DNA of 64,000 nucleotides from Rhodococcus sp. X156 (lineage in GTDB: Bacteria; Actinomycetota; Actinomycetes; Mycobacteriales; Mycobacteriaceae): the NCBI RefSeq assembly GCF_004006015.1, contig NZ_CP034766.1:2079001-2143000 (forward strand), in the 5' to 3' direction. The notes below the pieces were generated by a model, which had not been told where the DNA came from, made no database searches, and saw only the letters and a list, made by a program, of their open reading frames with translations. Both the position numbers and the translations under genes were made by a program. This document shows, in pieces, positions 54,418 to 63,227 of this stretch (its first letter is position 1; each line of letters starts with the position of its first letter).

Positions 54418-55080
54418 GTGCACGTCGTCATCATGGGCTGTGGGCGCGTCGGGTCGTCGCTTGCGGCCGGGCTCGAGCGCCTCGGCCACGACGTCGCGGT
54501 GATCGACCGCGACGCCCTGTCCTTCCGTCGCCTCGGCGCCGACTTCGCCGGCCGACAGATCACCGGCATGGGCTTTGACCGGGACGTGCTCATCGCCGCC
54601 GGCATCGAGCGGGCCGGCGCGTTCGCCGCGGTCTCCAGCGGTGACAACTCCAACATCATCTCCGCCCGGGTGGCCCGGGAGAACTTCGGCGTGGAGCGGG
54701 TGGTGGCCCGGATCTACGACGCCAAGCGGGCCGCGGTGTACGAGCGGCTGGGCATCCCCACCGTCGCCACCGTGCCCTGGACCACCGACCGCTTCCTGCG
54801 CACCCTGATGCAGGACAGCAGCTCCACCGCCTGGCGTGATCCCTCCGGCACCGTCGCGGTGCTCGAGGTCACCCTGCACGAGGACTGGGCGGGCCGGCGC
54901 GTCACCGACCTGGAGCAGACCATCGGCGCCCGCGTCGCGTTCATCCTGCGCTTCGGCGTCGGTGTGCTGCCCGACCGGCGCACGGTGGTGCAGGCCGACG
55001 ACCAGGTGTACGTGGCCGCGGTCGCCGGCACTGTCGCCGAGGCCTCGGTGCTCGCCGCCGCGCCGCCGCCGGAGGAGTGA
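54418..55080 (+). CDS. ceoB: TrkA-family potassium uptake protein CeoB
   Basis: A 220-aa soluble regulator. RCK-N Rossmann domain: VHVVIMGCGRVGSSLAAGL, with the acidic end in VIDRD binding NAD; RCK-C domain from about 130. GGAGG stands 9 nt before the GTG. It forms an operon with ceoC and, by analogy, gates a Trk-type channel or transporter. Confidence 0.92.
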   Translation: MHVVIMGCGRVGSSLAAGLERLGHDVAVIDRDALSFRRLGADFAGRQITGMGFDRDVLIAAGIERAGAFAAVSSGDNSNIISARVARENFGVERVVARIYDAKRAAVYERLGIPTVATVPWTTDRFLRTLMQDSSSTAWRDPSGTVAVLEVTLHEDWAGRRVTDLEQTIGARVAFILRFGVGVLPDRRTVVQADDQVYVAAVAGTVAEASVLAAAPPPEE

Positions 55081-55137
55081 GCGCATGACGAGCCAGCCGA
55101 GCACGGGCAGCCACGACCACCGACAGGAGCAGGACAC

Positions 55138-55794
55138 ATGAGGGTCGCCATCGCCGGAGCAGGCAAGGTGGGCCGCTCGATCGCCAGGGAGCTGGTGGAG
55201 AACGACCACGAGGTGATGCTCATCGAGCGCGACCTCTCCCACATCGACGGCAGCGCGGTCCCCGCCGCGGAGTGGGTGCATGCCGACGCCTGCGAGCTGG
55301 CTTCCCTGGAGGAGGCGGGGCTGCAGGACTGCGAGGTGGTCATCGCCACCACCGGTGACGACAAGGCCAACCTGGTGGTCAGCCTGCTGGCCAAGACGGA
55401 GTTCGCGGTCCGCCGCGTGGTGGCCCGCGTGAACGAGCCGCGCAACGAGTGGCTGTTCACCGAGGCCTGGGGCGTCGACGTGGCGGTCTCCACCCCGCGC
55501 ATGCTGGCCGCGATGGTCGAGGAGGCGGTGTCCGTCGGCGACCTGGTGCGCCTGATGACGCTGCGCCAGGGCCAGGCCAACCTGGTGGAGGTGACGCTGC
55601 CGCTGGACACCCCGTTGGCGGGCAAGCCGGTGAGCAGCCTGCAGCTGCCCCGCGACGCCGCGCTGGTGACCGTGCTGCGCGGCGGCCGGGTGATCGTGCC
55701 GCTGCCCGACGACTCCTTCGAGGGCGGCGACGAGCTGCTGTTCGTGGCCTCGGTCGAGGTGGAGGACCAGATCCGCACCGCGCTCAAGCGCTGA
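55138..55794 (+). CDS. ceoC: TrkA-family potassium uptake protein CeoC
   Basis: A 218-aa protein with the same two-domain plan: MRVAIAGAGKVGRSIARELV, IERD acidic end, ATTGDDKANLVVSLLAKT, then RCK-C. AGGAG lies near the start. It is adjacent to ceoB, as in mycobacteria (Rv2691-Rv2692). Confidence 0.92.
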   Translation: MRVAIAGAGKVGRSIARELVENDHEVMLIERDLSHIDGSAVPAAEWVHADACELASLEEAGLQDCEVVIATTGDDKANLVVSLLAKTEFAVRRVVARVNEPRNEWLFTEAWGVDVAVSTPRMLAAMVEEAVSVGDLVRLMTLRQGQANLVEVTLPLDTPLAGKPVSSLQLPRDAALVTVLRGGRVIVPLPDDSFEGGDELLFVASVEVEDQIRTALKR

Positions 55795-55809
55795 GCGAGA
55801 CCCGGGGCG

Positions 55810-56547
55810 TCAGTCTCGCTGCTGCGGCCCCGCGCTGGGCTGGCCCGGCGGCTCGGGGGGCGCTGGTGCGACCGGGGGCGTCCCAGCCTCGATGATGCGG
55901 TCGGCTCGGCGCACGCAGGCGAAGGTCACCAGCAGCGCCAGGCCGTACAGCGGCAGGCCCATGCCGATCCGCGCGGTGGCCAGCCAGCCCTCCTGGTCGT
56001 TGCCGTAGAGCCACTGCTGCACCACGAAGCGCGCTCCGAAGACCGCCACCCAGGCCAGCGTGGCCACGTCGTAGGCGCGGACCGCGCCCCGGTGCGCGCG
56101 CCAGGCCCAGCCGTGCCCGTTGAGGAACGACCACACCACGCCCACCAGCGGCCACCGCACCAGCACCGACAGCGCGAAGAGCGCTCCGTAGACCAGGCTC
56201 GTGTAGATGCCCAGCAGGAAGTAGCCCTTGGCCGTGCCGGTGCGGTGGGCGATGTAGGCGGCGATGGCCACGCCGAAGAGTCCGGAGATCGCCGGCTGGA
56301 CGCCTTCCTTGCGCACCGCCCGCAGCACGGCGATGGCGGCCGCGGTCCCCACCGCGGACCAGATGGCCGGGGTCAGGCTCGTCAGCGAGTTCACGACGAC
56401 GAAGACCACCACGGGCAGGCTGGAGGCGAGCACTCCGCTGGTGCCGCCCATCTGCTCCAGCAGGGTCTTCTGGACCGGCGACGTCACCGGCGGTGCCGGG
56501 GGCTCGGGAGGTGTGCGGGAACCAGCAGCTGGATCGCTACTGCCCAC
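55810..56547 (-). CDS. DUF3159 membrane protein
   Basis: A 245-aa protein. A Pro-rich N-terminus leads to EQMGGTSGVLASSLPVVVFV, then five or six hydrophobic helices, including VQPAISGLFGVAIAAYIA and GVVWSFLNGHGWAWR. The function is unknown. The GTG start lies 11 nt inside the end of the OB-fold gene, so the two are coupled, as with Rv2693c-Rv2694c. Confidence 0.85.
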   Translation of the reverse strand: MGSSDPAAGSRTPPEPPAPPVTSPVQKTLLEQMGGTSGVLASSLPVVVFVVVNSLTSLTPAIWSAVGTAAAIAVLRAVRKEGVQPAISGLFGVAIAAYIAHRTGTAKGYFLLGIYTSLVYGALFALSVLVRWPLVGVVWSFLNGHGWAWRAHRGAVRAYDVATLAWVAVFGARFVVQQWLYGNDQEGWLATARIGMGLPLYGLALLVTFACVRRADRIIEAGTPPVAPAPPEPPGQPSAGPQQRD

Positions 56548-56914
56548 ACTGCAGCTCGTAGTGCGGGTTGTAGAGCACCTTGGCGCCGTTGCGCTCGGCG
56601 AGGCGACCGCGCACCTGCACGGTGCGGCCCGCCTCGATGCCGGGAATGCGGCGGCGGCCGATCCACACCAGGGTGATGCCGTCGGTGCCGTCGAAGAGCT
56701 CGGCCTCCAGGCTGGCGTCGCACCCGGCCGGGCTGCCCTCGGTGCTGCGGAGGCGCCCGAGCACGGTGACCTCCTCGCCCCGCGAGCAGTCGCAGGCCCG
56801 GCGAGCGCCGGCGGCCTCCGAGGTCTGGGTGATCTCATGGGCGTCGAGCTCGGCGACGTCGGTGGTGAGGCGGCGGGCGAGCCGCCGGAAGTAGCCGGCC
56901 TCGGTGCTGGCCAT
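56537..56914 (-). CDS. OB-fold nucleic-acid-binding protein
   Basis: A 125-aa protein with an OB fold: EEVTVLGRLRSTEG, ELFDGTDGITLVWIGRR, GIEAGRTVQVRGRLAER and the end YNPHYELQ. Such proteins sit next to DUF3159 genes across Actinomycetota (Rv2694c). GGAG lies about 7 nt before the ATG. It may bind nucleic acid; the partner is unknown. Confidence 0.87.
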   Translation of the reverse strand: MASTEAGYFRRLARRLTTDVAELDAHEITQTSEAAGARRACDCSRGEEVTVLGRLRSTEGSPAGCDASLEAELFDGTDGITLVWIGRRRIPGIEAGRTVQVRGRLAERNGAKVLYNPHYELQCGQ

Positions 56915-56941
56915 GGGGCGCTCCGTTGCGCTTGAGGAGGT

Positions 56942-56960
56942 ACCTGGGACGGTCCCAGGT
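56942..56960. promoter_or_regulatory. Perfect 19-bp palindrome in a divergent promoter region
   Basis: ACCTGGGAC-G-GTCCCAGGT lies 28 nt upstream of the OB-fold gene and 68 nt upstream of the divergent hydrolase gene. It has no T run, so an operator is more likely than a terminator. Confidence 0.5.
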
Positions 56961-57027
56961 GTTGGGCTTGGTGAGCCTAACGCTCCCTGTGTACACCGCG
57001 TAACCCCAACCGGGAAGGATCGGGTGC

Positions 57028-57768
57028 ATGCCCGAAATCGGACACCGTCCCCCGCCCCGCGCGGTGCTGCTGCCCGGCACCGGCTCGGACGCCGACTTCG
57101 TCCGCCGGGCGTTCGGAAAAGCGCTCGCCGCCTGCGGGATCGACCTGGTGGCGGTCGAGCCCGACCCGGTCGACGTGGTGGCCGGCTACCGCGCAGCACT
57201 GGACGCTGCGGCGCGGGACTGTCACGGAGCGCTACTTGTGGGGGGCGTCTCACTTGGGGCCACCGTGGCGGCAGGCTGGGCCCGGGAGCACCCAGGAGTC
57301 CTCAGTGGCCTGCTGGTCGCGCTGCCGGCGTGGCTGGGCGAGCCGGGTGACGCGCCCGCCGCGCTCAGTGCCCGCTTCTCCGCCCGGCGCCTGCGGGAGC
57401 ACGGTCTGGAGGCGGTGCTGGCCGAGGTGAACGCCTCCACACCGCCGTGGCTGTCCGCGGAGCTGAGCCGCGCCTGGCGCCGGCAGTGGCCCGCTCTGCC
57501 CACGGCCATGGACCACGCTGCCACCGCTGTGGGGCCCACGGCGACGGAGCTGGCCGAGCTGGGTGTGCCGACGGGCGTGGCGGGCGCGGTGGACGACCCG
57601 GTGCACCCGCTCGCGGTGGCCCAGCAGTGGGTGGCCTGCGCCCCTGCGGCCGTGCTGGACACGGTGACGCTGGCCGAGCTGGGCGCCGACCCCGGGGTGC
57701 TGGGGACCGCGTGCGTGCGGGCCTGGCAGGCCGCCCGCGCGGTGTCGGCAGCGCGGGCCGTCCGCTAG
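57028..57768 (+). CDS. Alpha/beta-hydrolase fold protein
   Basis: A 246-aa protein. AVLLPGTGSDADFVRRAF forms the oxyanion region, GGVSLGATVAAGWA is the GxSxG nucleophile elbow with a true Ser, and GAVDDPVHPLAVAQQW near residue 190 supplies Asp and His. The substrate is unknown. AAGGA lies upstream of the ATG. Its stop shares CTAG with the convergent DUF3710 gene. The position matches Rv2695. Confidence 0.78.
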   Translation: MPEIGHRPPPRAVLLPGTGSDADFVRRAFGKALAACGIDLVAVEPDPVDVVAGYRAALDAAARDCHGALLVGGVSLGATVAAGWAREHPGVLSGLLVALPAWLGEPGDAPAALSARFSARRLREHGLEAVLAEVNASTPPWLSAELSRAWRRQWPALPTAMDHAATAVGPTATELAELGVPTGVAGAVDDPVHPLAVAQQWVACAPAAVLDTVTLAELGADPGVLGTACVRAWQAARAVSAARAVR

Positions 57769-58505
57769 CTGTTCTGGGGGGAGCTCGGCTGACCGGACGA
57801 GTCCGGAGCGTCCGACTCCTCACCAGCCGGTCCCTGGGCGCCAGCGTCCTGCTGGGCGCGGGCCGCCTCCAGCTGGTCGGCCAGCACGGTGGGCAGGCGC
57901 ACCGGCAGCGGCGAGCGGACCGGCAGCGGCTCGGTGCCGCGCACCACCACGGTGTCCCGCAGCAGCGCACGGGCCACGTCGGCCAGCTCGGCCTGCTTCT
58001 CGTCCGGGCCGGCGGCGACGCAGCGCACCATCCAGCGCGGACCGTCCACGCCGATGAACCGCATGGTGGCGCCGGCGCCCACGCCGATCACCTCACGGCC
58101 CCAGTGGCCGTCCTCGAGGCGAACCTCGGCGCCGTCGTCCTTGAGGGACTGGGCCAGCTCGCCGAGCACCTCGCGCCACATGCCCTCGCTGCGCGGCGCG
58201 GCGAAGGCGGCGATGGTGATGCGGCCGACCTCGGTGAGCAGGTGCAGCGCCCGCAGGGTGCCGTCCTCCTCCATCTCCACCTGGATCTGGGCGCCCTCCA
58301 GCAGCGGCACCCGCACCGACCCCAGGTCGAGGCGACCGTCGGCCTCCGGCTCGGCGTCGACCTCGCTGCTGTCGTAGGGGCCGTCGGCGGGGATGTCCGC
58401 GTCGTCGTCCGCCTGCTCGGCCAGCAGGTCCTCGGGAATGTCGGTCACGGTGGCCTCGGCCTCCGCCTCGCTCGCCCGCTTGTTGCGCCGCCCAAACATC
58501 GTCAC
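57765..58505 (-). CDS. DUF3710 family protein
   Basis: A 246-aa protein with an acidic N-terminal tail, the domain [20 protein letters not shown] through [11 protein letters not shown], and a disordered Pro/Ser tail. The function is unknown (Rv2696c type). The GTG start overlaps the dut stop (GTGA); an ATG two codons later is possible. Confidence 0.87.
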   Translation of the reverse strand: MTMFGRRNKRASEAEAEATVTDIPEDLLAEQADDDADIPADGPYDSSEVDAEPEADGRLDLGSVRVPLLEGAQIQVEMEEDGTLRALHLLTEVGRITIAAFAAPRSEGMWREVLGELAQSLKDDGAEVRLEDGHWGREVIGVGAGATMRFIGVDGPRWMVRCVAAGPDEKQAELADVARALLRDTVVVRGTEPLPVRSPLPVRLPTVLADQLEAARAQQDAGAQGPAGEESDAPDSSGQPSSPQNS

Positions 58506-59005
58506 TGCCCCTCAGTCGTGGTGCTACCCAGTGTGCTCATGCCGGTGGAGCCGTGCCCACCAGCTCCGCGTTCGGTGTCAGCGAGCTCGTCCACCTCGAC
58601 GAAGCTGACCTGCGCCACCCGCTGCACCAGCAGCTGGGCGACCCGGTCTCCGCGCTGCAGCTCGATCGTGGCGGAACGGTCGTGGTTGACCAGGCACACC
58701 TTGATCTCCCCGCGGTAGCCGGCGTCGATGGTGCCTGGTGCGTTGAGCACGCCCAGTCCCAGGCGGGCCGCCAGGCCGGAGCGGGGGTGCACCAGGCCCA
58801 CGTAGCCGGGCGGCAGCGCCAGAGCCAGGCCGGTGCCCACCAGCACCCGCTCACCCGGCTCCAGCCGCACCTCGTCCAGGGTGCACAGGTCCACGCCGGC
58901 GTCGTCGGCGTGCGCCCGACGGGGCACCACCGCGTCCGGGTGCAGTCGCCGCAGCGCGACCTCGAGCTGCTCGGGAGCGGCATGGACGGCAGAGGGGGAT
59001 GGCAC
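58502..59005 (-). CDS. dut: Deoxyuridine 5'-triphosphate nucleotidohydrolase
   Basis: A 167-aa trimeric dUTPase that keeps uracil out of DNA and feeds dTMP synthesis. The five motifs are visible: [49 protein letters not shown] and the C-terminal [11 protein letters not shown]. The GTG at 59005 is chosen because TAGTCT stands 8 nt upstream, a leaderless pattern; longer frames overlap the divergent gene. Confidence 0.94.
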   Translation of the reverse strand: MPSPSAVHAAPEQLEVALRRLHPDAVVPRRAHADDAGVDLCTLDEVRLEPGERVLVGTGLALALPPGYVGLVHPRSGLAARLGLGVLNAPGTIDAGYRGEIKVCLVNHDRSATIELQRGDRVAQLLVQRVAQVSFVEVDELADTERGAGGHGSTGMSTLGSTTTEGQ

Positions 59006-59013
59006 GGCGGCCG

Positions 59014-59023
59014 AGACTACCCT
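59014..59023. promoter_or_regulatory. Overlapping divergent -10 boxes
   Basis: AGACTACCCT contains TACCCT for the rightward DUF3093 gene (7 nt before its ATG) and, on the other strand, TAGTCT for dut (8 nt before its GTG). The two boxes share two base pairs, so the polymerases should compete. Confidence 0.6.
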
Positions 59024-59030
59024 GGGGACC

Positions 59031-59546
59031 ATGGCCGAACCTGCATCACCAGCCAGCTCCACGACCGGAGCGGGCGCAACCACCCGCGGCGCCTACACCG
59101 AGCGGCTGTGGGTCCCGTGGTGGTGGTGGCCGCTGGGCATCTTCGTGGCCGCCCTGCTGGCCGCCGAGGTGCACATGGGCGCACCGGGAGTGCGTGCGTG
59201 GCTGCCCTACGTCGTGCTGGTGCCGTTCGCGGCCTGGACGCTGGTCCGCATGGGCTCGCTGCGGCTGTCGGTGCGCGACGGCGAGCTCCGGGTGGGCGAC
59301 GCCCACATCCCGGTGTCGCTGATCGCCCGTGCGGCGCCGGTGCCGGCCACCGCCAAGCGCGCCGCCATGGGCCGCCAGCTCGACCCGGCGGCCTACGTGC
59401 AGCACCGCACCTGGGTGCCCACCATGGTGCTGCTGGTGCTGGACGACCCCGACGACCCGACGCCGTACTGGCTGGTCAGCACCCGCCACCCGGACCGCGT
59501 CATCGCCGCGCTGCAGGAGGCTGGCCTGGGCGCCGAGCGCGACTGA
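59031..59546 (+). CDS. DUF3093 membrane protein
   Basis: A 171-aa protein. [20 protein letters not shown] opens the family and contains the first membrane helix; a second helix follows ([15 protein letters not shown]). The C-terminal part [20 protein letters not shown] is conserved. The function is unknown (Rv2698 type). TACCCT stands 7 nt before the ATG. Confidence 0.87.
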   Translation: MAEPASPASSTTGAGATTRGAYTERLWVPWWWWPLGIFVAALLAAEVHMGAPGVRAWLPYVVLVPFAAWTLVRMGSLRLSVRDGELRVGDAHIPVSLIARAAPVPATAKRAAMGRQLDPAAYVQHRTWVPTMVLLVLDDPDDPTPYWLVSTRHPDRVIAALQEAGLGAERD

Positions 59547-59559
59547 GCACACCCGCACG

Positions 59560-59601
59560 ACAAGAGGGGGAGGCCTGCAGCTGCAGGCCTCCCCCTCTTG
59601 T
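59560..59601. terminator. Perfect 42-bp palindromic terminator
   Basis: Two exact 21-nt complementary arms, starting ACAAGAGGGGGAGGCC, lie between convergent DUF3093 and DUF4193 genes. It should stop transcription from both sides. Confidence 0.88.
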
Positions 59602-59645
59602 GTGCGCCGTCCCTCGGTGGTGCAGGGCGCGGGCGGCAGTGCGCC

Positions 59646-59948
59646 TCAGGCCGCGCAGTCGCGGCAGATCGGCATGCCCTTGCGCTCGCCGGCGAAGCGG
59701 CTGCGGTGGTGCACCAGGAAGCAGCTGGAGCAGGTGAACTCGTCCGCCTGCTTGGGCACCACCCGCACCGACAGCTCCTCACCGGAGAGGTCTGCGCCGG
59801 GAAGCTCGAAGGACTCCGCGGTGTCGGTCTCGTCGACGTCGACGGCCGAGGACTGCGCCTCGTTGCGTCGCGCCTTGAGCTCCTCGAGCGAGTCCTCGGA
59901 TATGTCGTCGGACTCCGTGCGTCGTGGAGCGTCGTAGTCTTGTGCCAT
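59646..59948 (-). CDS. DUF4193 family protein
   Basis: A 100-aa acidic protein. The C-terminal zinc site is FTCSSCFLVHHRSRFA with CRDCAA, giving two CxxC pairs. Rv2699c is the mycobacterial equivalent; the function is unknown. GGGGA lies upstream of the ATG. Confidence 0.88.
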   Translation of the reverse strand: MAQDYDAPRRTESDDISEDSLEELKARRNEAQSSAVDVDETDTAESFELPGADLSGEELSVRVVPKQADEFTCSSCFLVHHRSRFAGERKGMPICRDCAA

Positions 59949-60342
59949 CTTTGTTCCCCTGTCCTGCCTGTCTCTCGTGCTGCCCGTGTGTTGCCCGGCC
60001 GTGCTGGTGGTGCGCCCGCTGGGGAGTTGGTGCCCGGTGCGGTGGTGTCCTGAGCTGGTCTCGCGAAGCTGACACCTCAGAGCAGGCTCGTCACCTGTTC
60101 GGCGTTCGCCAGGTGTGGCTGCTCAACGTTCAGGTGACCTTCCTTGTGCCCGGCCGCCAGTGTGATCTACGTCACGCTTTTCGCGTGCTCGGGGAAGACA
60201 TCGTGGCGGGCGGAGCGGCTGGACCATAGCCGACGAACCTGAACGGCAGGTGAGATGTGCCCGATTCCCGGCCAGAAGAGCCTGTGTTTCGTGGCACACC
60301 CGGTTCCCGGCGGTGGACGGGGCGCGGTTGTACGGTGCGCGG
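59949..60342. promoter_or_regulatory. Divergent intergenic region with a CRP-like site
   Basis: It carries promoters for the DUF4193 gene and the phosphotransferase gene. TGTGATCTACGTCACG at 60161-60176 fits the CRP consensus with one mismatch. TACGGT at 60331-60336 is 6 nt before the phosphotransferase ATG. No gene is supported. Confidence 0.55.
60161..60176. promoter_or_regulatory. CRP-like site
   Basis: TGTGA-TCTACG-TCACG stands about 150 bp upstream of the phosphotransferase -10 box and could act on either divergent gene. Confidence 0.45.
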
Positions 60343-61470
60343 ATGAGCAGCGAGCAGACCGCCCAGCCCCGTCCGCCGGCCGTGGACACCGTGCGCGAGG
60401 GCGCTCCCCCGGAGGTGGTCGGACCCTGGCTCGCCCAGCAGCTGGACGACCCGCGGTGGGCCACCTGCGACGTCACGCCCATCGGCGACGGCCGCTCCAA
60501 CCTCACCTTCGGCGTGCACAGCCCGGCCGGCTCGGTGGTGCTGCGGCGGCCGCCGCTGGGCTCGGTGGCCGCCACCGCGCACGACATGGGCCGGGAGCGC
60601 ACCGTCCTCACCGCGCTGGCCGGAACCGCCGTGCCCGTCCCCCAGGTGCTGGCCGGGCAGCGCGAGGCCGACCTGCTCGGCGCCCCCTTCTACGTGATGG
60701 AGCTGGTCGAGGGCACCGTGCCCACCGGCGCCGAGGGCGACGCCTGGGCTGATCGGCCGGGCGTCCGCGCGCGGGCGGGTGCGGCGATGGTGAACTGCCT
60801 GGCCGAGCTGCACAGCATCGACCCGTCCTCGGTCGGGCTGGCCGAGTTCGGCCGGCCGGAGGGCTTCATGGCCCGGCAGCTGCGCCGCTGGAGCGCCCAG
60901 TGGGAGACCTGGCGCGACGGGCTGGCCGCCGCCTCGGGCAGTGACAGCCCCCGCCCGGAGCTCACCCGGCTCGCCGAGCGCCTCAGCGTCGCGGTGCCCA
61001 CCTCGGCCGGCGCCAGCATCGTGCACGGCGACTACCGGCTGGAGAACATGATCTTCGCCCCCGAGGACCCCGCCCAGGTCCGCGCGGTGCTGGACTGGGA
61101 GATGTCCACCCTGGGGGATCCGCTGTCCGACCTGGGGCTGATGTTCATCTACTGGCACCAGGCCGAGGAGCAGGACGTGTGGCGCGCGGCCCAGGTGCTG
61201 CCCAGCGTCACTCGGCTGCCCGGCTTCCCCACCCGCATCGAGCTGCTGCACCACTACGCGCACCGACGCGACCTCGACCCGCAGGCCCTGGAGCAGGACA
61301 TCCAGTTCTACGTGGCGTTCGGCGCCTTCAAGCTGGCGGTGGTGCTGGCCGGCGTTGCCGCCCGCGCCAACGCCGGCGCGGCCGACGCCCGCACCGCCGC
61401 CGGCATCCTCACCGCCCTGGACCCGCTGGTGGCGCTGGGCCACCACGTCCTCGACCACGGCGTCCGCTAG
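60343..61470 (+). CDS. Phosphotransferase (APH/ACAD10-like) family protein
   Basis: A 375-aa kinase-fold protein. SNLTFGVHSPAGSVVLRRPP holds the nucleotide loop and Lys/Arg region. SIVHGDYRLENMIF is the catalytic Brenner motif, and LDWEMSTLGDPLSDLG binds metal. Members next to acyl-CoA dehydrogenases (FadE36/ACAD10-like) phosphorylate hydroxy-acyl-CoA or similar metabolites; the substrate here is unknown. The ATG has TACGGT 6 nt upstream. Confidence 0.88.
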   Translation: MSSEQTAQPRPPAVDTVREGAPPEVVGPWLAQQLDDPRWATCDVTPIGDGRSNLTFGVHSPAGSVVLRRPPLGSVAATAHDMGRERTVLTALAGTAVPVPQVLAGQREADLLGAPFYVMELVEGTVPTGAEGDAWADRPGVRARAGAAMVNCLAELHSIDPSSVGLAEFGRPEGFMARQLRRWSAQWETWRDGLAAASGSDSPRPELTRLAERLSVAVPTSAGASIVHGDYRLENMIFAPEDPAQVRAVLDWEMSTLGDPLSDLGLMFIYWHQAEEQDVWRAAQVLPSVTRLPGFPTRIELLHHYAHRRDLDPQALEQDIQFYVAFGAFKLAVVLAGVAARANAGAADARTAAGILTALDPLVALGHHVLDHGVR

Positions 61471-61670
61471 ACACGCCCGGACGGGCCCGCGCCGGGACAC
61501 TGCGCCGGCCCGCGCCCGCGGCCACCTAGTCTGGTCGCGGGAACCGCGGGTACCTGGCCCTGCGCCGGCACCGGGCGGACCCTTCACCTGGCCGTGGCGG
61601 GGGCAGCGCTGCTCAGCAGCGGTCTGTCGCAGCAGCCCTCACGCGGCGGAACGAAAGGGCAGGACACGCG

Positions 61671-62372
61671 GTGGTTTCGCTGAGCACGGGAAGTCGGTCG
61701 CCGGGCGGCCCTCCGGGAGCGCACGACGGGTACCAACGTCGTCGCCCCCTGCCGGCCATTGCGCTGCTCGTCGTGCTGAGCGTGCTGGTGCTGGTGGTGT
61801 GGGTGCAGGTGCTCACCCAGAGCAGCACGGCGGCGGACACCTCGGTCTGCCCCGAGCCCACCCCCGCCGGGGACAACGCCGGCATCGAGGTGGGTGTGCC
61901 GCAGACCGAGCAGGGCACCAAGATCACCTCGGCCGACCTGGCCGCGGCTCCGCCGTCCGCGCCCCAGGCCGCCCAGGTGCGGGTGCTCAACGCCAACGGT
62001 CAGCGCGGGCAGGCCTCGCTGGTGGCCGCGCAGCTGGCCCAGCTCGGCTTCACCCCGGCGCCGGACATGGCCTCCGGCAACGACACGGTGTTCACCGCGC
62101 AGGACATGCGCTGCCAGGCCCAGGTCCGCTTCGGCGAGGCCGGCAAGCCGGCGGCACGCACCCTGCAGCTGCTGGTGCCCTGCGCCGAGCTGGTGCAGGA
62201 CGACCGCAAGGACCAGACGGTCGACCTGGCGCTGGGCACGGTGTTCAGCTCGCTCAGCTCCGACGCCGACGTGACCGCGGCGCTGACGGCGCTGTCCAAG
62301 CACGCCGCCGACCCGCAGACCCCGGCGCCGGACTCCACCGAGCTGGCCCAGGCCCTCTCGGTCAGCTGCTGA
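61671..62372 (+). CDS. cei: LytR C-terminal domain envelope protein (Cei-like)
   Basis: A 233-aa protein. The N-terminal cytoplasmic tail is followed by one membrane helix (LPAIALLVVLSVLVLVVWVQ) and an outer LytR_C domain (VRVLNANGQRGQASLVAAQL). Four cysteines lie outside and may pair. The mycobacterial homologue Rv2700 (Cei) supports envelope integrity. The GTG start is preceded by AAGGGCAGG. Confidence 0.87.
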   Translation: MVSLSTGSRSPGGPPGAHDGYQRRRPLPAIALLVVLSVLVLVVWVQVLTQSSTAADTSVCPEPTPAGDNAGIEVGVPQTEQGTKITSADLAAAPPSAPQAAQVRVLNANGQRGQASLVAAQLAQLGFTPAPDMASGNDTVFTAQDMRCQAQVRFGEAGKPAARTLQLLVPCAELVQDDRKDQTVDLALGTVFSSLSSDADVTAALTALSKHAADPQTPAPDSTELAQALSVSC

Positions 62373-62384
62373 GACCAGCCCCGG

Positions 62385-63227
62385 TCAGGGCATCGGGCCG
62401 CTCCAGGCCCGCTCCACCAGGCTCAGCACTGCCGCGGACACGCCCGGGGCCGCCGCGAAGGTGAGCTCGCCGTGGCTGCCGGGGGCGGTGGCCGGGGGCG
62501 GGCGCACGTCCGCGCCGGCCTCGGCGGCGATCAGCACCCCCGCCCCCCAGTCCCACGGGCTCAGCCCGTGCTCGTAGTAGGCGTCCAGCCAGCCCGCCGC
62601 CACCGCGCACAGGTCCAGCGCCGCCGAACCCACCCGGCGCACGTCGCGCACCTGCGGCAGCAGCTCGGCCACCACCGCGCCCTGGGTGACGCGGCGCCTG
62701 GCCTGGTAGCCGAACCCGGTGGCCACCAGGGCCAGCGCGGGGTCGGTCACGTCGTTGCAGCGCAGCGGCTGGCCGTCCAGGGTCGCGCCGGCCCCCAGCG
62801 CCGCGGAGAACACCCGCCCGCTGCTCACCTCCACCACTGCGCCGGCGATGCTCTGCCCGTCGCGCTGCACCGCCACCGACACCGCGTAGAAGGGCAGCCC
62901 GTAGAGGAAGTTCACGGTTCCGTCGATGGGGTCGATCAGCCAGCGCAGACCGTCGACGGCTGCATCCCCGCCCTCCTCCTCGCCCAGCACCGCGTCCCCG
63001 GGTCGCAGCCGCCCCAGCTCGGACCGGATGAGCTGCTCGGACTCGGTGTCAGCCAGCGTCACCGGATCGGTGCCGGAGGTCTTGGTGCGCACCGTCCCGC
63101 TGCCGAGCACCTCCGCACGGCGGCGGGCCACCAGCTCGGCGGCGGCGGTGGCGACCTGGACGGCGACCTCGCGGAGCTCGACCCCCAGTGGATCGGGGCG
63201 CTGGGAGCCGGCGGTGGGGTGAGTCAT
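62385..63227 (-). CDS. suhB: Inositol monophosphatase family protein
   Basis: A 280-aa magnesium-dependent phosphatase. Metal motifs are VLGEEEGGD, WLIDPIDGTVNF (the DPxDGTxNF signature) and SPWDWGAGVLIAAEAGA. It dephosphorylates inositol-1-phosphate, giving inositol for PI and mycothiol synthesis. The ATG at 63227 precedes MTHPTAG; a longer frame has no ribosome site. The position matches Rv2701c. Confidence 0.93.
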   Translation of the reverse strand: MTHPTAGSQRPDPLGVELREVAVQVATAAAELVARRRAEVLGSGTVRTKTSGTDPVTLADTESEQLIRSELGRLRPGDAVLGEEEGGDAAVDGLRWLIDPIDGTVNFLYGLPFYAVSVAVQRDGQSIAGAVVEVSSGRVFSAALGAGATLDGQPLRCNDVTDPALALVATGFGYQARRRVTQGAVVAELLPQVRDVRRVGSAALDLCAVAAGWLDAYYEHGLSPWDWGAGVLIAAEAGADVRPPPATAPGSHGELTFAAAPGVSAAVLSLVERAWSGPMP

